Positions 55,151-64,000 of a DNA stretch of 64,000 bases are shown piece after piece. The DNA comes from Tretioscincus oriximinensis (Eukaryota; Chordata; Lepidosauria; Squamata; Gymnophthalmidae). The notes under the pieces are model-generated. The model had not been told where the DNA came from. It searched no databases and saw only the letters and a list, made by a program, of their open reading frames with translations. The translations under genes and the position numbers were made by a program. The stretch lies in NCBI GenBank assembly GCA_022410635.1, contig JAJVDF010000978.1, forward strand, positions 190,832-254,831, written 5' to 3'. The number at the start of each line of letters is the position of its first letter. Within the stretch, counting starts at the first letter, position 1.

Positions 55151-55485
55151 GATGAAAACATAACCCTTTTTCCTTCCCTCCTTCTGTCCTTTCTTTCCCT
55201 CCTTCCCTCTCTCCCTCCTTTCTTCCTTTCTTCCATCCACCCATCCCTTTCTTCTATCTTTCATTTCTTGTTTATAATATCATTAATAATATTAATGCAT
55301 AAGCACATCGGCTTCCCTCTGTCCAGAGGTTACCCCTTCCGCCACGTTGGGTGGATAGCCAGGCCACCTATATTGTCGCTGCATCTGAAATTCTGAGCTC
55401 TGTCATTGGTCCATAATGACCAATGACAGATCCCGGAATCTTGGACCCTGTGATGCGAGTGTTATTAATAGTAGAGATTTACACC
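55150..55485 (-). mobile_element. Helitron-like element, copy 2
   Basis: Minus-strand 5' end ATCTCTACTATTAATAACAC, then ATTCCGGGATCTGTCATTGG, then a purine tract (C/T on +, 55163-55270). Confidence 0.45.
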
Positions 55486-55751
55486 TCCCTCCTTGTTTCA
55501 TTTTCTTGCAGCTTACAATACGGTTTCCACCTTCCTCCTTCCAGATTCCACAGGAGTTTTCTCAGTAGTCAATCAAGTGTAATTTGCGATTGAATACGGT
55601 ACTTTCGGAAGAGGCTGCAACTGAATTCTTGTGGCTTGGCACTGAATACTTCCTTGAAGAGTCTCGGATCAACCAACAACTCTGTTTTCCAGGCCATTTG
55701 CTCTACCATTGACCTACAGACACTCCCAGAAATACTAGAGAGTTGGTCTGT

Positions 55752-55948
55752 CATAGTCTCCTGGTTTGAGTCTGCCCTCCATCACGGAGCCAGCCAGGTG
55801 ACCTTGGGCTAGTCACAGTTCTTCGGAGCACCCTCAGCCACACCTACTTCACAAGGTGTCTGTTGTGAAGAAAAGAACAGAAGGTTATAGAAGCTGCTTT
55901 GATTCCCTTCAAGTTGATAAAAGTAGGGTATAAAAAGCAACGCTTCTT
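55752..55948 (+). mobile_element. CORE/MIR-type SINE (family 1), head missing
   Basis: GACCTTGGGCTAGTCACAGT core, ACCTACTTCACAAGGTGTCT, tail GTAGGGTATAAAAAGC and CTTCTTCC. Confidence 0.72.
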
Positions 55949-56236
55949 CCACAGGATCCACTATGCCATTTTCTTGGCATGCTCATGCTTGCAAATATTC
56001 TTTGTTTTTGCATATTTGGGGAGAAGACTTGGGATAAACTGATTGCTCTCGCCTTTCCAGGCAGTTTGCTTTACCACTGAAAAAAAGGGTTTTGAATGGG
56101 CGCTAGCACTATAACCTGCAGCTGTTGGAATTCTTTTTTTTATTTGTTTGTTTTTTTACAACTATTAAAGATGTAGAAATCTCACCAGCTTTTTCTGATA
56201 ACCTTAGGTGACTTATAGCCCTTCCATATTATTATT

Positions 56237-56570
56237 ACAAGTGGAATCAGCCCGTTGAATTACAGTAATGCAACAGGCTCTAGCCCCTCCTCCCTCTTGC
56301 TCCCATCCATACCTCCACGCACTCCCTCCTTCCCTTTCCCTCGCCATCCTTCTTTCTTTCTTTCTTTCTTTTTTCTTTCTCTTTCTTCCGTCCTTCCTTC
56401 CTTTACATTTTCAATCTTTCCTTCTTCCTTACCCTCTTTCTTTCCCTTCTTTTATTATTCATCCTTACCTTCCTTGTGTCAAACCTCCGAGCCCTGTCAT
56501 TGATCGTATACCTCGGAATGTTGGATTCTGTGGTACGTGTTTTATTATGTGTAAGGTGATAAGAATTAGG
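56237..56570 (-). mobile_element. Helitron-like element, copy 3
   Basis: Hairpin GCCCGTTGAATTAC / GTAATGCAACAGGC at about 56250-56277; on the minus strand it is followed by CTGA then T, a CTRR-T 3' end. A C/T tract and TGTCATTGATCGTATACC lead to ACGTGTTTTATTATGTG at the other end. Confidence 0.48.
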
Positions 56571-57059
56571 AATTGTGCCTCTTTGTTATCTTCAAAGTGT
56601 AAGGACAAGTGTTTATGGAATCTACCCTCTTTTGAGGGTAGATTCCAAATCCAACTCGCCTGTGAGAAAATCAGATAGCTGAAACATTCAACTTAGATAC
56701 TTATTGTTCCCAATTTGGCCCCTGGGTGTTTAGCATACACGTTCTATCTGTGTCTGTATTTCTGGATACTGTATATCTTTCTAACTGGAATGGTTGATTC
56801 ATTCCATACTTCGCCAAATACATTCAGGATGTAATAGAGGATTCTCCTGAGTTTGTCATTCTGTTGTCACAATAAACCTGTTGAAGGCCACACAGGTGTA
56901 GGCAATGATCGGTTTTCCCCAGGTACAGACTATTGGCATTCAACTTGGTGAACTGTCTGCCAGTTACACAACTTTTTCACAGTATGCAAAAAATCCCAGG
57001 TGAAACCACCACCCACAAACCACAATTGCACAAATCTCTTTAAGGCACCCAGGAAGATT

Positions 57060-58320
57060 ACAAGAACTTTAGAGTATCTTTGCTGGATCAGACCACAGCC
57101 CATCTCATCCAGCCCATCTGTCTCACACAGTGGGGCCACCAACTGTTTCTGGGCATCTCACGTAGAAGACAAAGATAAAACCTTCACGTGCTTTCCACTC
57201 CCTGCAAATGGCCTTCAGCTGACCAGATGACCCCTGGGGGGGGGGGATTAAAAACCCGATTTTGAGGAGCTTCCCATTTTTTTCTGAGGAATTTTTTTTA
57301 AAAAAATTCCTCAGCAAAAATCTTTTTTTGAAAAGTTTTTTCTTCAGAAAAAACCAGGTTTTCAACCCCCCCCAAAAGGGGGTCATCTGGTCAGCATACT
57401 TTCAGAGGCCTGAACATAAGACCATAAGCGAAGCCCTGGTGAATGGGGCCAGAGCCCATTTAGTCCAGCCTTCGGTCACACACTGGCCCACCAATTGCAT
57501 CTGTCAGTCGCAAGCAGAAGAAAGCAAAAACCTCACCTGTTCTCAACTCTTGGAATAGGGATCTGCCATCCACATGCTAGGCTAGACTATGGCAGGCGCA
57601 AATGGGGCTTGTCATAGTCTACACTGGCATGTAGAGGATCCAAGTGGGGCCTGCCATAGTCTACACTGTCCCACCAATTGCATTAAGGCTGTCTCAAGCA
57701 GAAGGCAAAACTCTCACCTGTTCTTTACTTTCTCAACATGCTATTTCAGGAAACCTCCTATTTTCCTATCCTAATAGCTATTATTACAACCCTCTCTCCA
57801 TGAATTTATCTAATCCTATCTTGAAGCTATACAGGCTGCTAGCTACCACCATCCATTCTGGTGGTTAGCCTATCCAAACTAGAGGTAGTACCTACTTGTA
57901 CTCCATAAATTAAGAGAAGCCCTACTGGGTCAGGTGACAGGTCCTCTAGTCTAGCATCCAGTCCCAAAAGGGGTCGCCAATCCCAGAACCAATGGGAGGG
58001 CTGCCTAAGAGGGGTTGAGTCTCTTTCTCAGTTTCCGTAGAGGTGCCATTTTGTATTGACATTCAATTTGCAGACTAAGAGAGAGACTGATAAGTGCTTG
58101 AATGTGCCTTGTCCCAGCCCCTTTCCTAACTTTGCCCAGGTTGGAGGAACCTGCGCCCCCCCCAGCCCCAAACTACACCAGCTGCTGCTGTCATACAGAA
58201 GATAAAGGCAAACCCCTCACCTGCTCTCAACATCTTGCACCTAGTTTTTATCTGTCTCCCCAACCTGGATGCATTATCTAGGCATCTTCTAGTAGCCACT
58301 GATACACTGGCTTTCATTCA
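57060..58320 (-). mobile_element. Cluster of CR1 3' fragments with two foldback repeats
   Basis: CR1 pieces at 57060-57225, 57410-57545, 57700-57870 and 57905-58310. Between them lie a GACCAGAT foldback copy (57213-57400, AGCTGACCAGATGACCCC / GGGGGTCATCTGGTCAGC) and the GACTATGGCAGGC foldback (57556-57675). Confidence 0.7.
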
Positions 58321-58629
58321 ATGGCATGTAAGAACATAAAATGGTAGGGTTCCCACCTAAAATTCGGGATACAGTTTTGGATCTTGAACGGCTATAGAAG
58401 TGCTTCTCACTAGATGTAGCTTCTCACTGGGATTCATAGCTTTATCCCTGGTTTTAGGTGAAAACCCTATTATATGACTCCTGCTCTTTTTTCTGCTGAA
58501 GGGACTCAGGCTATTTTTTGCCCGAAGGCATACATTCTATTTTTCCCATCATGTTGTGATGGTGCCTATTTTTCTGCTTGCAAATGCTTTCTTCCTAATT
58601 TTTGTCAAGAAAACTTTATTTATTCTTTT

Positions 58630-60235
58630 TCAATTTTCTTTTTTTTTTAATAATAGATTTTTATTGATTTTTCGCAAAACACACAAAACAATAACATAGA
58701 CAAATACACAGTACATAGAATTACCTTACCCACCCACCCCTTTGAGAGAGAGAAAACACCGAAACCACTCAATTTATACAAACAGCCTTTGGTCTAGAAG
58801 CATATCGATTGTGTATGAGAGTATAGCAGAGTTGTTGTTCCCAACACCAAAAGTTATCAGTTTACGCCAATTTGATTCCCAGCTTGTTCTTGAGTAATAA
58901 CCTATTATTCTTAGTCTCCTTTCTCTTATAGCGTCGAAGAGGATGAATTCAGCCAAATATTCGTACCATAATTGTACTGTCCATATGCTCTTATCTTTCC
59001 ATCCTCTCGCTATTGCTATCTGAAAGGCCCATACCGCCTGTTCTATGATAAAACCGTCTTGTTTCGATACGGGCAGTTGTTCTATGTTACACATTATATT
59101 AAGGTTCTTCGATCTAGGAATTTGCACCCCCAATATCTGTCTTAGCTCCACAACTACTAAATTCCAAAAATTGATAATTTCATTACACTCAAAAATTATG
59201 TGTATGAAGGAGCCTTATACTTGGCATCCATGCCAACAAAGAGATGACACCCCTGCCATATGTGATATTTGAGCTGGTGTTCGATACCACCTTGTTAGTA
59301 TTTTCTTTTGCAACTCTTTAATTTTGTTGTTTTTAATCGAGCCAATCTTTCGGATCCATTGGGTCCATTCTTGGTCGGATATTTGCATATCCGGTGCCCA
59401 TTTCTCTTTAATATAGAATTCATTTTGATAATACATAGAAGTGAGTATTTCATATAACCTTCCAATAACCCGATTATTATTTCTAATTTTTGTTTCGATC
59501 ATTAATTCAAAAGGTGATTTTTCTCTTCTCATTGTCTCCTTAATTACTGTTGAATTAATGAAAGCATGTAGTGACATCTCAGCCAGCCAATTATGTGGAT
59601 CTGGGTTGATGTACCTTATCTGCTGAATTGTTAATGGGTTACCATTTGAGTCATACCAATCTCGTAATCTCAGCCGTTCAAATTGGCTTATATACTGTCC
59701 CATTCTGATATCCCCATACTTATTAATTATCTTTGAAGATGAGACCTGATAAAAGGAATCCACAAGTTTGTTGGCATATTTTTTCCACAGGGTCCATACC
59801 TGTAGAAAGGGCGGGAGCCACTCCCTCTTTCTATGAGATTCAAAGTTAGTTTGAAATAACGATAAGTTCTCCATGTTGTTTAGAGTCCTTTCGTGCCTCA
59901 CCCATTTCGCCTTATCCTTATATTCAAGGTCTATTAATTTCAAAATCTGTATTGCCTCATAGTAGCCTTTTAGGGATGGGAAAGCCCACCCTCCCTGCTG
60001 GTTCGTGGCATAGAAGGACCTGTTTGAAATTCTTTTCTTCTTATTGTTTAATACCCATTTTTTAATGTGGTCTTCCCAATCCTGTATCATTCGAGAGGGT
60101 ATATTTGCTGGGACATTTTGAAACAAAAAGAGAAATCTGGGCAAAATCATCATTTTAATCGCCCTTAGCTTTGTTAGGAGAGACCATATCCTATGGGGCC
60201 AATTTTCCAACACATTACTTAATACAGCATTTTGA
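58630..60235 (-). mobile_element. L1 LINE, 5'-truncated, ORF2 C-terminal half
   Basis: A 332-codon minus-strand frame (60213-59215) reads LRAIKMMILPRFLFLFQNVP, GGWAFPSLKGYYEA and LQKKILTRWYRTPAQISHMA, the L1 ORF2p region after RT. One frameshift at about 59215 leads into the terminal frame (59151-58774). A-tail (T run on +) at 58640-58650. A degenerate fossil, not a host gene. Confidence 0.88.
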
Positions 60236-60239
60236 CAGT

Positions 60240-60690
60240 TTTTTAATTTTTCTCCCCTTCCCTCCCTCCTCCCCCCAGGAATAACTTATTCCTTCCCCTA
60301 TATATACATTGTTGTGAAACTATCACATTAAGATTAACTTTCAATTTTTCATTTTCATTCCTAAGTTTATTTTCTAAGTATATTCTTCCTATCCTATCCA
60401 CCATTCTATACACATTCTCACCTTATCTACAGTATATAATTGCATTATTTGTTATTTCTACTGTTAGCATAATATCATTATACCATTTATTAATTGACAA
60501 TTTAGTCTCATCTTTCCACCCTTCTCCTAGAACTATTTGTGCACATGCTATCCATTTATCCATTATTTCTTTTTGATCTACTGATGGAGGTTATTTAGGT
60601 CTGCATGCATTACTATTATTCTATCTGTTACAATAATTTGTATATTTAACCTATTGTTTATTTCTTCTTGAACCTTTTCCCAAAATTTCA
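60240..60690 (-). mobile_element. Older L1 3' end
   Basis: Antisense of FWEKVQEEINNRLNIQI and the 3' UTR block also present at 37140-37245. Its T-rich 3' tail at about 60235 is where the younger L1 abuts. Confidence 0.65.
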
Positions 60691-60829
60691 AATGCCTGCT
60701 TTTAAACAGCTAGGTTGGCAGATGCTAATGTCGGAAGAGGGCGCTGTCTCCACAGCAGGCACATGGGCCCTGAAAGCCCATCTCTGTTGAAAGACCACTG
60801 TTGTTAACCTCTGCACCACATGCCCCTCC

Positions 60830-62585
60830 CAATTGCTTCAGGGCATCTCAAATAGAAGACAAACGCAAACCTGCAGAAATATCCTGATTGTCTCTCTGAT
60901 CCAGAGATGATATTTAGATCTCCGTTCTGGTAGATTCTGCATTAGATTCTGCATGATGAGCAAATTCTCACAACCATTTTGCTGCCCTGTCCCCTGAGTC
61001 TCCCCATACAACCCCAAACCTTGTTTTTGGAGGAGAGCCTAAGGCCTCCTTTGCTCTCTTTCCTGGCAAAAGCTTTGGGGCTGTCACTGTGGAGCCAGCA
61101 TTTCTCATACAACTTTAACGGCATCAATATTTGATTTAAAAAAACTATGCATATTTCAATCAACACTTTTTATGTGCCTTTTTTGCCTAGTTGTCTTCTT
61201 CCTTTGGAGTGTGTGAGAGAAAAGGAGAAGAAGAAAGAAAGAAGGAAAGAAGGAAGGAAAGAAGGAAAGAAAGAAACAGCTTCTGCTGTACATTGTGCCA
61301 CTCCTTGAATTTCCCTTTCATTGCCTGCTCAGAGAAAAGGCAATCTAAGCTGAAAGCCTTCTGCTGCCGCCAGAGGTGGGAGGTTTCATTGGTGTAGAAG
61401 GCAGGATGTATGTCTCAAGAGTGCTTCTGTGACTGAGAGACACCCACTTTGCCAGAGGTGCGAGAAGAAGACGGAGCAAGCGGAGCAAAAGGAAGGCATA
61501 CAGACAGACAAATCCACGTGTCGACAGAAAAGGCACAAGTAGCTTCAGTTTTTCCATGGGTTTGAGGTGAGCATGGGGGTTTGTTTTGCTGTGGTACCAA
61601 TGCACCGAAACCCTCTGTCTTTATTCCCACAGAAACAAAAATCAGCCTGGGACTAAACTTTGCTGGGTTTCTGCCTGCCTGGGTCTATATTTACTAAGAG
61701 CCGTGTATCATTGGGCATAACAGAAACTGTTCCTAAGCCAGTTGTGCTCCAAGTTGGAATCTGAGCACATGATGGCACATGGATTACAGGGTAGGCGTTG
61801 GGTGAGAATGTTTTGTTTATTTAAAAGTCAGTCCTGCCTATTAACTGAGGGTCTTAGGGCAGATCAGAGGGCTACAGGTTCTTCGGATATGTGGGGATGT
61901 GGTTTGACAGTTTGGGAGAAGAAGCAGGGCTCCCTCTAAGATATTGTTTTTGTGGAGTTTCGATCATCTTCCAGAGTATTTTGGGGGAGGCAGAGAAGAG
62001 ATTTTGCTCTGAGTGGTTCCTGCAATAATGCTTCTTGTTATGACAGGCAGCCTGAAAGATCAAGTAGCCACTGCACGCATGCATTAGCCAAAAGTCTGAA
62101 TGTGCTTTAAAGTTAGAAATAGCTGTGACAGCTATCTGTGGCTTCACTTTGCATATCCCTGATGGGATGTGAAGGCTTAAATCTTTCACGAAGTAGGAAC
62201 GGACGGCGCAGGCAAAACGCTCACCCAGGCTGTAGGAAGGGTGAAACTTCACAGGAATGAAAGAACAGCCTCCCGAAGATGCACGCTGGGATTATGTTTG
62301 CTCCAAAAAACGTGTCTTGATGTTCTACCAGTTTCCTAACGTGGAATCTAGGCTGCATCCCCATGACCTGTTTTTGTCCATGTTTTAATGTTATTCCAGA
62401 TCAAAGCACTTCCCATTCCATCCACACATCCCTGTGATATTCCTTGTTGCTGCCTGAAAGGTCCATCCGAGAACTTCTCCTTGCTCTCAGGTGGCTCCCA
62501 GCCTCCTCTGGGATCAAGTGATTTCACCTGGTTGGTTGATTTTCCCTGCCCCTGCCCCAAATCTCGCTGGTCTTCTTACCTCACA
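60830..62585. other. Repeat-poor intergenic island
   Basis: Apart from a degraded CR1 piece (60830-60920) and a purine microsatellite (61221-61277), no repeat is recognised. No exon of a known protein is recognised; a GTGAGC donor-like site follows TTTGAG at 61566. Confidence 0.45.
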
Positions 62586-62589
62586 TGCG

Positions 62590-63150
62590 AAGTCCCTCTA
62601 CCTCCCTTACAAAGTCAGGCTGCAACGTCTGGGCCTCTTCAACCTCGAAAGAGGATGTTTGATAGGTGATCTGATTGAAGTGTACAAAATCATGCTTGGG
62701 ATGGATAGGGTGAACAGAGAAAAATGTTTTCTCTGTCACACACTAGGACCAGAGGGCCCTCCTTGAAACTGATGGGCAAAAGAGTGAGGACCGACAAAGG
62801 AAAGTATTTTTTCACCCAGAGGGTCATTGGCCTGTGTAATTGTCTTCCTGAAGAGGTGGTGGGAGCTAACAGCCTGGATAGCTTCAAGACAGGACTAGAC
62901 AGGTTTATGGACACCAAGGGTGTAAATGGCTACTAGGATGGATGTCTGGATGGTGTTTCTGGGATGGAGCAACAGGCAGGACTCCTAAAATAACATTTGC
63001 AGGGAGTCATGAACAGGAGCATATTTTGCTTTCCTCTGTTCAGACTGCCCAGGTGCATCTGGTGGGTCTCTGTGTGACACAGAAGGCTGGACTAGGTGGG
63101 CTGTGGCCTGATCCAGTAAGGTTCTTCTTATGTTCTTATGTTTTTACCAG
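62590..63150 (+). mobile_element. CR1 LINE, end of ORF2 plus 3' UTR
   Basis: YKVRLQRLGLFNLERGCLIG then [20 protein letters not shown] coding, 3' end GTAAGGTTCTTCTTATG. Translations look conserved but are LINE. Confidence 0.87.
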
Positions 63151-63370
63151 TAGGCTGAGCAGATTAAGTTTTTTAAAAAATCACTGCACCACCACTAGGG
63201 GCTCTGGCAATTGGGGCCAGCTCCTGAAGCCACCCTCCCCTCTGTAAAAAATAATAGGCTAGTGGAAGGTGCTCAGCCCTCCCCATGTCCGACACAGGGC
63301 TTCGAAACCCCATCTCCCAGGTGACCTGATCGTTTCCTTAGTGACAGAGCCATTCGTGCCTCCTTAAAGG
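63150..63370. repeat. Foldback family fragment (63150-63245) and partial SINE (-, 63253-63370)
   Basis: GGGGCCAGCTCCTGAAGCCA as at 37250; then GGCTTCGAAACCCC and GACAGAGCCATTCGTGCC from a family 2 SINE head. Confidence 0.65.
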
Positions 63371-63879
63371 CATGATCACTGCACAAAGGCATGATAATAC
63401 TTTTAAGGAGAGCTCTGTAATAATGTCAGAAAAAATAAGCTATAAGAAAACCTGGAGCAACAGGGCTTTTTAGGGAGAGAATTGCTGACAATGTGTGATC
63501 AGGTGCAGGTGCAGCCCTATCTTCAACATTGTTGATTCTCAGGGGTTATTCATTCACAAGGATCATTCATTGTGGGGGAAAAGAACAATAGAGAAAAATA
63601 GGGAGGTTTCTGGGCAATGAAGCAGAAGAGGATTCTGGGAAATGAGCCAGACAATTTTACCTTTTGTTTGCCTGTGGTTTGTGGGGGAAGGAATGCCACA
63701 TCTACTAAGCCCGTAGTTAGATTGTCTTCTGAAGCACAAGGGGCTGTGGCATGCGAGAAGGCTTTCTCTGGACAGGAAAAGGATGCTGGGATGTTGGTGG
63801 ACAGTTCGTTGAAGGTATCAACCTAGTATGCAGCAGCACTGAGAAATGTTAGGGATAATTAGAAAGGAAATTGAAAACA

Positions 63880-64000
63880 AGTTGGCAAGTGTTGGTTTGC
63901 CTCTTTATAAATCTGTGGCCACATTTGAAATACTGTGTACAATTCTGGTCACCACATCTCAGAAAAGATACTGTGGAACTGAAGAAGATGGAACTGGGAT
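63880..64000 (+). mobile_element. CR1 LINE coding fragment running off the window
   Basis: AAATACTGTGTACAATTCTGG and GTGGAACTGAAGAAG match the HLESCVQFW .. LEKVQ segment of CR1 ORF2; the element continues past the end. Confidence 0.7.

Larger units (their letters stand above)
58478..60825 (-). mobile_element. SINE split by L1 insertions
   Basis: SINE halves at 58478-58600 (GCTGAAGGGACTCAGGCTAT) and about 60695-60825 (AAACAGCTAGGTTGGCAGAT) flank L1 sequence. CAAATGC occurs at both edges (58581-58587 and 60688-60694), consistent with a target duplication. Confidence 0.6.

Noticed and set aside
59215..60213. 332-codon uninterrupted frame, the longest in the window
   Set aside because: L1 ORF2p C-terminal half, 5' truncated and frameshifted at its end.
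61872..62252. 126-codon minus-strand frame
   Set aside because: No recognisable domain, no splice-site support, and no similarity I can name; left as unassigned.
1..64000. A novel multi-gene system (defence, toxin or biosynthetic cluster)
   Set aside because: Only three unrelated host genes and mobile elements can be supported from the sequence.

Overview
This is a window of vertebrate nuclear DNA, most likely from a squamate reptile, and the repeat load looks gecko-like. The species call is inference. It rests on abundant CR1 3' ends with TTCTTATG-type or ATTCTATG-type tails, young L1 ORF2 fragments, CORE/MIR-type tRNA SINEs ending in AATAAAT or CTTCTT runs, and many foldback DNA elements. 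There are no operons, CRISPR arrays or plain tRNA/rRNA genes.

Three protein genes can be assembled exon by exon with consistent GT/AG boundaries and phases. (1) On the + strand, 3389-18222, a 12-exon, 521-aa secreted serine protease of family S28 (PRSS16-like, closest in style to K12H4.7-type proteins), with signal peptide and complete Ser/Asp/His triad. (2) On the - strand, 21313-19200, a two-exon, 127-aa gene recognised as ERICH4. (3) On the + strand, 28220-46256, a six-exon, 266-aa DMAC2 (ATP5SL), a mitochondrial leucine-rich-repeat protein needed for complex I distal membrane arm assembly. The protease and ERICH4 are convergent (about 1 kb between stop codons). ERICH4 and DMAC2 are head to head, as I recall the human 19q13.2 arrangement. 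The three genes have unrelated jobs and no functional link is visible beyond position.

Layout: 1-3388 upstream DNA with SINEs and foldback repeats; 3389-18222 protease gene, introns full of CR1, SINEs and MITEs; 18223-19199 short convergent intergenic stretch with a hairpin MITE; 19200-21313 ERICH4 with an L1 in its intron; 21314-28080 repeat-rich spacer containing the only long assembly gap (26769-26948); 28081-28240 GC-rich DMAC2 promoter and start; 28238-40334 a 12-kb first intron with nested L1, CR1, LTR and hairpin elements; 40335-46256 remaining DMAC2 exons; 46257-64000 a gene-poor stretch of CR1, L1, a solo LTR, Helitron-like elements and low-complexity tracts, with one repeat-poor island near 61.2-62.4 kb.

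No previously undescribed multi-gene system was found. The most interesting points are the compact ERICH4 homologue lacking the glutamate run of the mammalian protein, a CR1 tail that forms the splice-acceptor region of protease exon 8, two adjacent large hairpins at 37.7-38.0 kb, recurring repeat families carrying ZNF143-like or CRE/ETS-like motifs, and several datable nested insertions.
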